This document shows, in pieces, positions 30,865 through 39,672 of a stretch of DNA of 60,447 nt (positions are counted from its first letter, which is position 1; every line of letters starts with the position of its first letter). The notes under the pieces were generated by a model. The model had not been told where the DNA came from. It searched no databases and was given only the letters and a program-made list of their open reading frames with translations. Made by a program: the position numbers and the translations under genes. Source of the stretch: Caballeronia sp. BR00000012568055 (lineage in GTDB: Bacteria > Pseudomonadota > Gammaproteobacteria > Burkholderiales > Burkholderiaceae); assembly GCF_029439455.1 (NCBI RefSeq), contig NZ_JAQFVG010000298.1:1-60447 (forward strand). Direction: 5' to 3'.

Positions 30865-31974
30865 TTACTTCCCCAACCCCGACTTCGCCACGACCTGCTC
30901 CGCCGTCTGCGCATAAAGCGCATGCAGATGCGTGGTCGGATGCACGGTATCGGCGTACATGTAGGTTTGATCCGCGCCCGCGACCGTCAGCGTTTCCGGC
31001 GAACAGAACAAGGACGTCGCGAACGCCTGCGGATTCGGCTCGCCGAACTTCGCTGCCGCCGCCGCCATCGCTTGCAGATTACACGCCGTGCCCGTGTTCG
31101 ATACCGTGAACCCGTACTGTCCGAAGTTCGCGGTAATGTTCGCCAGCGGCGCGACGATATCGAGGTAAATCACCTTCGACATCAGCCCGGCCTGCGTCAA
31201 CGCGCCCGCCAACACTTGATTGAACCCCAGCGATGCCTGCGACAACTGTGCCTTGCCCGTCGCACTGCTCATCATGCCTTGCGGCGTCGTGCCAATATCC
31301 GGTACATCCGACACCAACACGTGCGTCGCGCCGCTCTGCAAGACCTTGCCGACGACGCCCGCCAGATCGATCGCCGCCTGCTGAATGGCAGCGCTCGCAG
31401 CCGTCGGTGTGATCGCACCGGCTTGCGCCGCTTGCAGGTTGTAGAGGATATCGTTCGCGCCGCCGTTGATGATCACGAGCTGATTCGAATTGAAGCTGCC
31501 GTGCGCCGCGAGGTAATTGGTCACCTGCTGGACGACCGGCACCGTCAGCGCGCCGGAATAATCCGCCGCATTCGTCGTGTTGTGACCAATGCCGATCGGG
31601 TTCGTCACACGCGATCCGCCCTGCGCGTAACCCATCCCCGATTGCGTCACCGGCGCGACGCCAAAGCCGCCCGTCATCGCGGGCGTGAGCGTATCGCCGT
31701 AATACTGCGCGACGTTCTGCACCCAGACCTGACCCGGATTCGTCGTGAATCGCCCGCCGCCGAAGTTGGCCGCCGCGACCGGCGCGTACGTGCCGACATC
31801 GGACAAACTGTCGCCGAACGAGACGATCTGGAGTTTGACGCCGCCAGCGGGCGTCGAATTGTTGTTGTCGTCGCCGCCACCGCCGCAGGCAGCGATGAAT
31901 GCGAATGCGGCGCTCGCGGTTGCGATGCGCGCGTAGCGTGCCCAGGCGGCGCGCGTCGATGCTTGCTTCTTCAT
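30865..31974 (-). CDS. GDSL/SGNH family esterase or phospholipase, predicted lipoprotein
   Basis: A 369-residue exported hydrolase. The N-terminus has a signal peptide and lipobox ending FIAACGGGG (lipid Cys30), followed by a Gly/Asp/Asn linker. Block I is IVSFGDSLSDVGTYAP with catalytic Ser56, the oxyanion Asn is in INGGANDILYNL, and the Asp/His pair is in YADTVHPTTHLH. The spacing resembles the thermolabile-haemolysin/phospholipase group of SGNH enzymes. The start at 31974 has GAGG upstream; the open frame goes on 54 codons but without signal-peptide character. The substrate is unknown (lipid or ester). Confidence 0.92.
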   Translation of the reverse strand: MKKQASTRAAWARYARIATASAAFAFIAACGGGGDDNNNSTPAGGVKLQIVSFGDSLSDVGTYAPVAAANFGGGRFTTNPGQVWVQNVAQYYGDTLTPAMTGGFGVAPVTQSGMGYAQGGSRVTNPIGIGHNTTNAADYSGALTVPVVQQVTNYLAAHGSFNSNQLVIINGGANDILYNLQAAQAGAITPTAASAAIQQAAIDLAGVVGKVLQSGATHVLVSDVPDIGTTPQGMMSSATGKAQLSQASLGFNQVLAGALTQAGLMSKVIYLDIVAPLANITANFGQYGFTVSNTGTACNLQAMAAAAAKFGEPNPQAFATSLFCSPETLTVAGADQTYMYADTVHPTTHLHALYAQTAEQVVAKSGLGK

Positions 31975-32025
31975 GGACCTCGTCTCCGATCTTCGGTGTT
32001 TTTGTCTCGGCGCGGCGTCGGCGTC

Positions 32026-32039
32026 ATGTCGGCCGACAT
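32026..32039. promoter_or_regulatory. Perfect 14-bp palindrome upstream of the GDSL gene
   Basis: ATGTCGGCCGACAT lies 52 bp upstream of the GDSL gene start, in the 269-bp gap behind the carboxypeptidase gene. It is operator-like in size and position. The binding protein is unknown. Confidence 0.4.
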
Positions 32040-32243
32040 CCGATCCTGCATCGCATTGTGACGCATGCACGCGCGATGTCGAGTCGTCCGGCATCGAACG
32101 ATCGATCGGCCGGGCGCCGTGCACGACAGCGTACACGGCGCGCGAGCCTTATCGGGCGGGACTTCGTAGAAGAAATCTTCGGTAGAAGCTCAGGCACGCG
32201 CGGGTTTCGGCGGATTGCCGATTTCCCGCAGGCGTGCTTGGCG

Positions 32244-33809
32244 CTACTCGATTTCGCCCGTTTTGCGCGCGCCTTCGTAGACCCATTCGAGCAGCGCATC
32301 GTGCGCGGCGCGGGCCGCTTCCGCGCGCGGATCGTTGATGAAGCTCACTACGACGTAGCTCTCGCCGTTCGCCGCGCCGACATAACCGGCGATCGCCCGC
32401 ACATCGCGCAAGGTGCCGGTCTTGATGTGCGCGTTGCCGAGCGCGCCTGCGTTGGTGAGACGGTTGCGCATGGTGCCATCGACACCGGCAATCGGCAGCG
32501 ATTCGACGAAGACCTGTGCCACCGGACTGGCGTTCGCGGCCTGCAAAAGATCGGCCATCGACGCGGCGCTGATGTGCTCATCGCGTGATAAACCCGAGCC
32601 GTTGTCGAGCACGAGACCGTTCATCGGCAGGGCGCTGCGGCGCAGGAAGGCCTGAATCGCGTTGGCGGATTTCGCGGTCGTCGCGGGCGGTTTCGATTGC
32701 ACCGCGCCGATGGTCAGAAACAGATTGCGCGCCATCACGTTATTGCTGAACTTGTTGATGTCGCGCACGACATCGGACAAGACGGGGCTTCGGTGCGTGC
32801 CGACCAGCCGCGCCGATGAAGGCGTCGGGCCTTCGCGCGTGGTGCCCTGGAATGTGCCGCCGGTCTGCTTCCACAGCGCGAGGAAACCGCCTGCGAAGAA
32901 CGTCGAATGATCGAGCGCGGCCACGTTCACGGTGCGCGAGCCGCAACGCAACGGATAGTCGCCGATAAACGATGCCTGCACGAAGCCGCCCTGCGTCTGC
33001 GCCACGCTCGGCGACGCCGCCTGCAACGATCCCGTGCACGCGCCGCGCGTCACGCGCAATTCGTTATCGATCTGCAATTGCGCGAGTTGCGGCAGCACGT
33101 CGATCGATACTTGCCCGTCTTCGTTCGGCGTCAACGTGAAGGACAGCGATTTAAACGCGTAGAGCAGCGGATCGGGACCGACGTTGTAGGGCGCGGAATC
33201 GTCGTTGTCGAAGGCGGGCAGATCGCGCGTGGAGGCATCGAAATAACGCTTGTCGAGCACCAGCCCGCCATCGATTCCGGTGATGCCGTTCTTGCGAATC
33301 TGATCGACCAGATCGATCAGTTCTTCGGGCACGAGTTTGGGATCGCCCGTGCCCTGAATGTACAGATTGCCGTGCAGAATGCCTTGCGGATCGACCTGGC
33401 CGTCGGCGTACGCGGTGGTTTTCCAGCGATAGTCGGGACCGAGCAGCGACAAACCGGAATACGTCGTCACCAGCTTCATGGTCGATGCGGGCAGCATCGG
33501 CTCGTTTGCATTCACGGACACCAGCGGCGCCGGCGCGCCGATCCGCTGCACGACCACGCTCATCGACGAAAGCGGCACGTGGGCGCGGGCGAGCGCGGCC
33601 ATCACCGAAACGGGAAGCGGGCCGCTTGGTACGCGGACCTTCGATTTAGCAGGCTTGCGTGCAGCGCGTTCGGGCGCGTGCTTTTGTCCCTCGGATTTCG
33701 AACCGCCGCCGCGCGCATACGCTGCGGGCGATTGAACGAGTGCGGCACTGGCGATCGTCACGCACAGCGCGACGGACAGAGAGCGGAATGCAGGCAGAAA
33801 AAGCGGCAT
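32244..33809 (-). CDS. dacB: D-alanyl-D-alanine carboxypeptidase/endopeptidase (PBP4 type)
   Basis: A 521-residue S13 peptidase that trims peptidoglycan in the periplasm. A signal peptide (LCVTIASAALVQSPAAYA) leads into a basic linker. The three penicillin-binding motifs are SxxK at Ser109-Lys112 (MLPASTMKLV), SxN in KFSNNVMARN, and KTG in HIKTGTLRD. The domain inserted between the first two motifs is present. The start at 33809 (MPLFLPAFRS) gives the shortest sensible signal peptide; the frame is open 46 more codons and the Shine-Dalgarno is weak. It is divergent from the two-component operon, so it shares the region holding the tandem box at 33953. Confidence 0.93.
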   Translation of the reverse strand: MPLFLPAFRSLSVALCVTIASAALVQSPAAYARGGGSKSEGQKHAPERAARKPAKSKVRVPSGPLPVSVMAALARAHVPLSSMSVVVQRIGAPAPLVSVNANEPMLPASTMKLVTTYSGLSLLGPDYRWKTTAYADGQVDPQGILHGNLYIQGTGDPKLVPEELIDLVDQIRKNGITGIDGGLVLDKRYFDASTRDLPAFDNDDSAPYNVGPDPLLYAFKSLSFTLTPNEDGQVSIDVLPQLAQLQIDNELRVTRGACTGSLQAASPSVAQTQGGFVQASFIGDYPLRCGSRTVNVAALDHSTFFAGGFLALWKQTGGTFQGTTREGPTPSSARLVGTHRSPVLSDVVRDINKFSNNVMARNLFLTIGAVQSKPPATTAKSANAIQAFLRRSALPMNGLVLDNGSGLSRDEHISAASMADLLQAANASPVAQVFVESLPIAGVDGTMRNRLTNAGALGNAHIKTGTLRDVRAIAGYVGAANGESYVVVSFINDPRAEAARAAHDALLEWVYEGARKTGEIE

Positions 33810-33952
33810 GGACGATCGTTTTTTGAGCGTGAAGGTTGAGGCCACGCCGCGCGCCTCGGTCGATGCCGGCACGGGCGAAGCGGCTATTGTAGACAAGCCG
33901 CCTTGCGAAAATCGTACGAATACGTCGATGCTCCGCTGTCCTTGCAATTTGC

Positions 33953-33986
33953 GTTAAGTCCGGTTTAAGGCCCGCGCGGATAAAAT
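33953..33986 (+). promoter_or_regulatory. Tandem TTAAG box and -10 element of the two-component operon
   Basis: GTTAAG (33953) and TTTAAG (33964) are direct repeats 11 bp apart, the layout bound by OmpR-family regulators such as PmrA, QseB or PhoP. A TAAAAT follows at 33981-33986, so the box sits where the -35 would be. This suggests that the regulator encoded at 34034 activates its own promoter. Confidence 0.7.
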
Positions 33987-34033
33987 TCATTGCGGCCCGA
34001 ATGCCGCTCCCTCAATCACGAACAGACGATGCC

Positions 34034-34696
34034 ATGCGAATCCTGCTTGTCGAAGATGATCGAATGATCGCCGAAGGCGTGCGCAAGGCACTGCGCGCGG
34101 ATGGCTTCGCGGTGGACTGGGTACAGGACGGCGAGGCGGCGCTGACAGCCGTGAGCGGCGAGTCCTACGATCTGATGCTGCTCGATCTCGGCCTGCCCAA
34201 ACGCGACGGCCTCGACGTGCTCAAGACGCTGCGCGCACGCGCGAACGCCTTGCCCGTGCTGGTCGTCACCGCGCGCGATGCAATCGCTGATCGCGTGAAA
34301 GGGCTGGACGCGGGCGCGGACGATTACCTCGTCAAACCCTTCGATCTCGATGAACTCGGCGCACGCATGCGCGCGCTGATTCGCCGTCACGCGGGGCGCG
34401 GCGAATCGCTGGTGCGGCATGGCGAACTGACGCTCGATCCGGTCGGCCATCAGGTGACGCTTTCGGGTGCGCCGGTATCGCTGTCGGCGCGCGAATTCGC
34501 CTTGCTCGAAGCGCTGATGGCGCGGCCGGGCGCAGTGTTATCGAAGAGTCAGCTCGAAGAAAAAATCTACGGCTGGGGCGAGGAAATCGGCAGCAACACG
34601 GTGGAGGTGTACATCCACTCGCTGCGCAAGAAACTCGGCGCGGATTTGATCCGAAACGTGCGCGGCCTGGGCTACATGGTCGCGAAGGACGCCTGA
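34034..34696 (+). CDS. OmpR-family response regulator (QseB/PmrA-like)
   Basis: A 220-residue response regulator. The receiver has EDD at 7-9, the phospho-acceptor Asp51 in LMLLDLGLPKRDG, and the Lys in DDYLVKPFDLDEL. The winged helix carries LSAREFALLEALMARPG, the recognition-helix region GSNTVEVYIHSLRKKLG, and the terminal VRGLGYM. This spacing is that of QseB, PmrA and TctD. The start at 34034 is set by the conserved MRILLVEDD. The stop overlaps the kinase start (TGATG). The tandem box at 33953 points to autoregulation. Confidence 0.94.
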   Translation: MRILLVEDDRMIAEGVRKALRADGFAVDWVQDGEAALTAVSGESYDLMLLDLGLPKRDGLDVLKTLRARANALPVLVVTARDAIADRVKGLDAGADDYLVKPFDLDELGARMRALIRRHAGRGESLVRHGELTLDPVGHQVTLSGAPVSLSAREFALLEALMARPGAVLSKSQLEEKIYGWGEEIGSNTVEVYIHSLRKKLGADLIRNVRGLGYMVAKDA

Positions 34697-35997
34697 TGCG
34701 GTCGATCCGCCGAACGCTGCTGATCTGGCTGCTCGCGCTGGTGATTTTTGGCGTGGGTATCGCGGGATGGCTCATCTATCGGCAAGCGCTCGCCGAAGCC
34801 AACGAACTGTTCGATTACCAGCTTCAGCAGATTGCGGCGGCGTTGCCGTCGGAGCCGTTTTCGGGCGTGCTGACCTCGCGCAGCGAGAGCGATGAAGGCG
34901 TCGTGATCCAAATCTGGAATCGCAATGGCGTGCTGATGTACTACTCGCATCCGCGCGTGCCGCTTGCGCCGCACGCGGAACTCGGCTTCTCCACGGAAAT
35001 GACGCCGCGCGGCGAATGGCGCGTGTATAGCGCGATCGTCGGCGATAACGTGGTGCAACTCGCGCAGCCTTTGTCGATACGCAATCGCGTGGCGGCGGGC
35101 GTCGCGTGGCGCACGTTGTGGCCGCTCGTGCTGCTGCTGCCGCTGCTGGGTCTGGCAATCTGGGTGATCGTCGGACGCGGACTCGCGCCTTTGCAACGCG
35201 TCACGCGCGCGCTCGACACGCGTCATCCCGATGCCCTCGATCCGCTCTCCGATCAACGTCTGCCGCAGGAAGTGCGGCCCGTGGTGCGCGCGTTGAACGC
35301 GCTGCTATCGCGCCTATCGACCGCGCTCGATACCCAAAAAGCCTTCGTCGCCGATGCCGCGCACGAACTGCGCACGCCGCTTGCCGCCGTGCAGATTCAG
35401 GCGCAACTCGTTGCGCGCGCACAGGACGACGACACGCGCCGCGAAGCGCTTGCCGATCTGCACGAAGGCATCGCGCGCGCGACGCGGCTGGCGGAGCAAT
35501 TGCTCGCGCTGGCGCGTTCGGAGCCGGACGGCAAGGGCGTCGCAACGCGTGTCGATTTGCACGCCTTGCTCGACGATTGCGTGCGCGCGTATGTGCTGGT
35601 TGCGCAGGAACGCGGCGTGGATCTGGGCATTGAATCGAGCGAAGCGGCGAGCGTTATCGGCGATGCCGATTCGCTGCGCGTGATGTTCAACAATCTCATT
35701 GATAACGCGACGAAGTACACGCCGAAGGGCGGGCGCGTGGATGTGTGTCTGAAAGCAAACGACGGCCATCCGATCGTCGAAATTTCCGATACGGGGCCCG
35801 GCATTCCGGAAGCAGAACGAGAACGCGTGTTCGACCGGTTTTATCGCGTGGGCGAGGGTGAATATCGTGCGCGTACGGATATCGCTGGCAGCGGGCTTGG
35901 ACTGGCGATCGTGCGGCGCATTGCCATTCAGCATGATGCGGTTGTCTCGCTGAGCGAATCGACGGCGGGCGGACTAAAAGTGATCGCGCAATTTTGA
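34696..35997 (+). CDS. Sensor histidine kinase (QseC/PmrB-like)
   Basis: A 433-residue membrane kinase. TM1 is at ~7-28, a periplasmic sensor domain of about 110 residues (ELFDYQLQQIAAALPSEPF, VVIQIWNRNGVLMYYSHPR) follows, and TM2 is at ~140-160. The HAMP region begins RGLAPLQRVTRALD. The HisKA motif FVADAAHELRTPLAA has His223, and the ATPase domain shows LIDNATKYTPKGG, SDTGPGIPEAER and GSGLGLAIVRRI. It forms one operon with the response regulator through overlapping stop and start. The stimulus is unknown. Confidence 0.93.
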   Translation: MRSIRRTLLIWLLALVIFGVGIAGWLIYRQALAEANELFDYQLQQIAAALPSEPFSGVLTSRSESDEGVVIQIWNRNGVLMYYSHPRVPLAPHAELGFSTEMTPRGEWRVYSAIVGDNVVQLAQPLSIRNRVAAGVAWRTLWPLVLLLPLLGLAIWVIVGRGLAPLQRVTRALDTRHPDALDPLSDQRLPQEVRPVVRALNALLSRLSTALDTQKAFVADAAHELRTPLAAVQIQAQLVARAQDDDTRREALADLHEGIARATRLAEQLLALARSEPDGKGVATRVDLHALLDDCVRAYVLVAQERGVDLGIESSEAASVIGDADSLRVMFNNLIDNATKYTPKGGRVDVCLKANDGHPIVEISDTGPGIPEAERERVFDRFYRVGEGEYRARTDIAGSGLGLAIVRRIAIQHDAVVSLSESTAGGLKVIAQF

Positions 35998-36052
35998 TTG
36001 TCTTTGATCGTATAGCGTGAAAGTTTGAAGTAAAAGTCGTGAAGCAGAGAAG

Positions 36053-36085
36053 GGCAGCCATTATTTAGTAATGGCTGCCTTTTTT
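36053..36085 (+). terminator. Rho-independent terminator after the two-component operon
   Basis: An 11-bp perfect stem (GGCAGCCATTA / TAATGGCTGCC) with a 5-nt loop and a run of T. It isolates the adhesin gene from the operon upstream. Confidence 0.93.
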
Positions 36086-36487
36086 ATTTTTGATCTTCCG
36101 TGAACGACGCGATTTTGAAACTGAAGTACGAGTTTTGAAAGGTTGAGGAAGGAAATAACAGCGACTGATTATCGAAAATGATTTAAATCGTCTTTAATCG
36201 CAGCCAAAAATAATACAATCACAAAGCGTGTCTTAATTCATACGTGCCTGAATATAAGGGCTTTTGTATGCTCAATAACAATTAAAATATGATATTCGAT
36301 GCCTTTGATACTAAGCTATCCTGCACAAGGTAAACGCGATATTCATCGAGCACGGAATAGGAAAAGTTTTACGCGACTTTTCCGGGGGATTCGTTTGCCC
36401 GATTAATTCGCTTAGTTTCCCTGAGTCGTATTGTGGCCGAGCGCTATTTGATTGCATTCTGTCCGACTGGTGAATCACATGTTTTCC
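36086..36487 (+). promoter_or_regulatory. AT-rich upstream region of the adhesin gene
   Basis: About 400 bp, much richer in A+T than the rest of the window, with no gene. It holds a tandem box at 36182-36198 followed by a -10-like TAATAC/TACAAT at 36211-36219. AT-rich adhesin promoters are common targets of H-NS-type silencers. A promoter at 36211 would give a leader of about 265 nt before the start at 36488. Confidence 0.6.
36182..36198 (+). promoter_or_regulatory. Tandem TTTAA box upstream of the adhesin gene
   Basis: TTTAAA (36182) and TTTAAT (36193) are direct repeats 11 bp apart, the same spacing as the boxes at 33953 and 39561. A -10-like element begins 12 bp after the second repeat. 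It is the weakest of the three matches because the region is AT-rich. Confidence 0.5.
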
Positions 36488-39400
36488 ATGAACAAAACTT
36501 TTCGGGTTATTTGGAATACGGTGACTGCCACTTGGATCGTGGCGTCAGAACCTGCGATCAATCGCAAAAAGCAAATCGATGTAAAGCGCGCATTCGCCAT
36601 GTCGATCCGTCGCGGTTTAATCGTGAGCATCGTCGGTCCGGCGTTGAACTTCGCAAGCCAGGGCGCAATGGCGTCTAGCGGCGCTTTCGTCGCGTGCGCC
36701 GACGACAACACTGCCTATGGCGTGGGTTCAGGGGGCGGCGCCGTGCTGGCCCCTTGCTCAACCTCCGTCTATTACTGGGGCCTTTTCACCGATACCGGTC
36801 CCAATGGTCAAACGCTTGGAACCGCATCAAAGGTTTATCTCACCGGCAACAAGGACGGCACGATGAGCGTGTTCGCCATCAACGGAGTGAACATACTCAG
36901 CACGGTGAACATGAACAACTTCAAGATCACCGGACTGGCTCCCGGTGTGGCGAATACCGATGCCGTGAACGTGTCGCAGTTGAACACGACCAATGCTGCC
37001 GTGGCTCAGAACGCGACGAACACCACCAATCTGACGAACCAGATCAACAACGGAACGATCGGTCTCGTGCAGCAGGCGGCGGCGGGCGCGAATCTGACGG
37101 TTGGCGCAGCTACGGACGGCACAGCAGTCGATTTCGCCAACGTGAACGGCGCGACGCGCACGCTACAAAACGTGACGGCGGGCGTGGCGGCCACGGACGC
37201 GGTGAACATGTCGCAACTGAACGCGACCAACGCAAACGTGGCGCAGAACACGAGCAATATCAGCGCGATCAACAGCACGCTGAGCAACGCGGTGACGTAC
37301 GACTCATCGGCGCATAACGTGGTGACGCTGGGCATCGCAGGCACGCCGGTGCAATTGACGAACGTGCAGAGCGGCGCGTTGTCGGCTGCGAGCACGGACG
37401 CGGTGAACGGCTCGCAGTTGTACGCGACCAATCAGCAAGTCGCGCAAAACACGACGAACATTGCCGGTAACACGACGGCCATCAGCAATCTGACGAACCA
37501 GATCGACAGCGGCACGATCGGTCTCGTGCAACAGCCTGCGCCGGGCGCAAATCTGACGGTTGGCGCAGCCACCGACGGCACAGCGGTCGATTTCGCCGAT
37601 AAGAACGGCGCAACGCGCACGCTACAAAACGTGACGGCAGGCGTGGCGGCGACCGACGCGGTGAACATGTCGCAACTGAACGCGACCAACGCGAACGTGG
37701 CACAGAACACCAGCGATATCGGCACGATCAACAGCGCGATCACGTCGATAAACAGCACGCTAAGCAACGCAGTGACGTACGACTCATCGGCGCATAACGT
37801 GGTGACACTGGGCACCGCAGGCACACCGGTGCAATTGACGAACGTGCAAAGCGGCGCGTTGTCGGCTGCAAGCATGGATGCCGTGAACGGCTCGCAGTTG
37901 TACGCGACCAATCAGCAGGTCGCGCAAAACACGACCGACATCACCAACATCACGAACCAGGTCAACAACGGCGAAATCGGCCTCGTGCAACAGGACGCGA
38001 CCACGCGCACCATCACCGTGGCGAAAAGCACCGACGGCACGACAGTCGATTTCACCGGCACGCAAGGCGCGCGCCTTCTGGATGGCGTGGCGAACGGCGC
38101 GGTCAATGCGAGCAGCAAGCAGGCGGTGAACGGCTCGCAACTGTATGCGCTCGCCAGTTTCACGGCTGCATCGCTCGGCGGCGGCTCGACGGTGAATACC
38201 GATGGCTCGATCACCGCGCCCGTGTACACCGTCGGCGGAACGACCGTGAACAACGTCGGCGATGCGATCAGCAATATCGATGGCCGCACGACGCAGAACA
38301 CGACGCAAATCACCACGATCGCCAACCAGCTCGACAACGGCGAAATCGGCCTGGTTCAGCAAGACCCGGTGACGCGCAATATCAATGTGGCGGCAAATAC
38401 CGATGGCGGCATCGTCAATTTCACGGGGCTTGCGGGGGCGCGCGTGCTGGAAGGCGTGGCGAACGGCGCAGTGACGAGCACGAGCAGGCAGGCGGTGAAC
38501 GGCTCGCAACTGTATGCGCTCGCCAGTTCCACGGCGGCGTCGCTCGGCGGCGGCTCGACCGTGAACAGCGATGGCTCCGTCACCGCGCCGACGTACACCG
38601 TCAACGGTCAGACCGTGAACAGCGTGGGCGCGGCCGTCTCGAACCTGGACGGCCGCGTGACGCAGAACACGGCGGCCATTGCGGGTCTCAACTCGAATGT
38701 GACGCAGAACACATCGGATATCGCGAGTCTGACGACCAGCGTGACGAACAATACGACGCAAATCGCGAAGAACACATCGGACATCACCAACATCACCAAT
38801 CAGCTCAACGGTGGCGGAGTGGGCGTGGTGAAGCAGGATCTGGGATCGCGCAATATCGAGGTTGCCAGAAACACCGACGGCAAGGTCGTCGATCTCACCG
38901 GCACGCAAGGCACGCGCACGGTGACCGGCCTGACGGCGGGCGCGCTTTCCGCGAGCAGCACGGATGGCGTCAACGGTTCGCAGCTCTATGCGACCAACCA
39001 GCAACTCGCCAGCCTCGTGAGCGCGACATCGGTGATTGCATCGTCGGGCACGGGCACGCCGGCCGTCGCGAGCGGCTCGGGTTCGATAGCGATGGGCAAC
39101 GGCGCGATTGCATCGGGCAACAATTCGGTTGCGATCGGCAGCGGGTCGGTGGCCAGCGAAGACAACTCGGTCTCGATGGGTTCACCGGGCAACGAGCGCC
39201 GCATCACGAATGTCGCGCCGGGCGTCAACGGCACCGACGCGGTGAATGTGAATCAACTGTCCACGGTGCTGGGCAGCGTGAATTCGGTCGCGAGTGCGGC
39301 TTTCGCGGGCGTCGCGGCTGCCATGGCGATGCCGAATCTCACGCCGAGCGCGCCGGGCAAGATCCTGGTCGCCGCGGGCGCCGCGAACTACAAGGGCTAC

Positions 39401-39520
39401 TCCGCGATGGGACTCGGCGGGACGTATCGCTCGGAGAACGGGCGCTGGCTGGTCAACGGCGCGTTTTCGACGACCGGTCACGACACGGGCGTGCGCGCGC
39501 AGATCGGCTACGAGTTCTGA
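36488..39520 (+). CDS. Trimeric autotransporter adhesin (YadA/Hia type, ESPR signal)
   Basis: A 1010-residue type Vc secretion protein. It starts with the extended signal-peptide region ([20 protein letters not shown]) that slows inner-membrane export, then a hydrophobic signal core around [12 protein letters not shown]. The passenger is built of neck/stalk repeats: [26 protein letters not shown] and AVNGSQLYA recur. A YadA-head-like stretch ([28 protein letters not shown]) sits late, near residues 860-900. The C-terminal ~75 residues form the YadA membrane anchor, ending VRAQIGYEF with the required final Phe. The start at 36488 is set by the ESPR consensus. DNA-level tandem repeats lie at 37028-37945. 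It would display trimeric fibres for adhesion or aggregation. Confidence 0.95.
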   Translation: MNKTFRVIWNTVTATWIVASEPAINRKKQIDVKRAFAMSIRRGLIVSIVGPALNFASQGAMASSGAFVACADDNTAYGVGSGGGAVLAPCSTSVYYWGLFTDTGPNGQTLGTASKVYLTGNKDGTMSVFAINGVNILSTVNMNNFKITGLAPGVANTDAVNVSQLNTTNAAVAQNATNTTNLTNQINNGTIGLVQQAAAGANLTVGAATDGTAVDFANVNGATRTLQNVTAGVAATDAVNMSQLNATNANVAQNTSNISAINSTLSNAVTYDSSAHNVVTLGIAGTPVQLTNVQSGALSAASTDAVNGSQLYATNQQVAQNTTNIAGNTTAISNLTNQIDSGTIGLVQQPAPGANLTVGAATDGTAVDFADKNGATRTLQNVTAGVAATDAVNMSQLNATNANVAQNTSDIGTINSAITSINSTLSNAVTYDSSAHNVVTLGTAGTPVQLTNVQSGALSAASMDAVNGSQLYATNQQVAQNTTDITNITNQVNNGEIGLVQQDATTRTITVAKSTDGTTVDFTGTQGARLLDGVANGAVNASSKQAVNGSQLYALASFTAASLGGGSTVNTDGSITAPVYTVGGTTVNNVGDAISNIDGRTTQNTTQITTIANQLDNGEIGLVQQDPVTRNINVAANTDGGIVNFTGLAGARVLEGVANGAVTSTSRQAVNGSQLYALASSTAASLGGGSTVNSDGSVTAPTYTVNGQTVNSVGAAVSNLDGRVTQNTAAIAGLNSNVTQNTSDIASLTTSVTNNTTQIAKNTSDITNITNQLNGGGVGVVKQDLGSRNIEVARNTDGKVVDLTGTQGTRTVTGLTAGALSASSTDGVNGSQLYATNQQLASLVSATSVIASSGTGTPAVASGSGSIAMGNGAIASGNNSVAIGSGSVASEDNSVSMGSPGNERRITNVAPGVNGTDAVNVNQLSTVLGSVNSVASAAFAGVAAAMAMPNLTPSAPGKILVAAGAANYKGYSAMGLGGTYRSENGRWLVNGAFSTTGHDTGVRAQIGYEF
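37028..37945 (+). repeat. Two tandem 459-bp repeats inside the adhesin gene
   Basis: Copy 1 runs 37028-37486 and copy 2 runs 37487-37945, each 153 codons. Long blocks are nearly identical at DNA level, including the segments encoding [19 protein letters not shown] and [17 protein letters not shown]. The copies differ by a 7-codon insertion in copy 2 and a shorter linker at its end. A further, more diverged repeat with a 369-bp period ([10 protein letters not shown] units at about 37970 and 38340) follows. Confidence 0.88.
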
Positions 39521-39560
39521 AACCAGCGTGAAAGTCGCCCGTAAATGACGTGTACATCGG

Positions 39561-39593
39561 TTTAAGAGACGTTTAAGCGACGCCCCGTAATCT
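39561..39593 (+). promoter_or_regulatory. Tandem TTTAAG box and -10 element of the DegP-type protease gene
   Basis: TTTAAG (39561) and TTTAAG (39572) are exact direct repeats with 11-bp periodicity. TAATCT at 39588-39593 is the likely -10, 10 bp after the second repeat. The layout matches the box in front of the response-regulator gene at 34034. Confidence 0.7.
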
Positions 39594-39672
39594 TGCTCCA
39601 TCGAAAAAGCGCGCTGCTTTTTCAACCTTTTTCAATTCAATCAGGCAGCGCATCCCTCGTCAGGAGCACACG

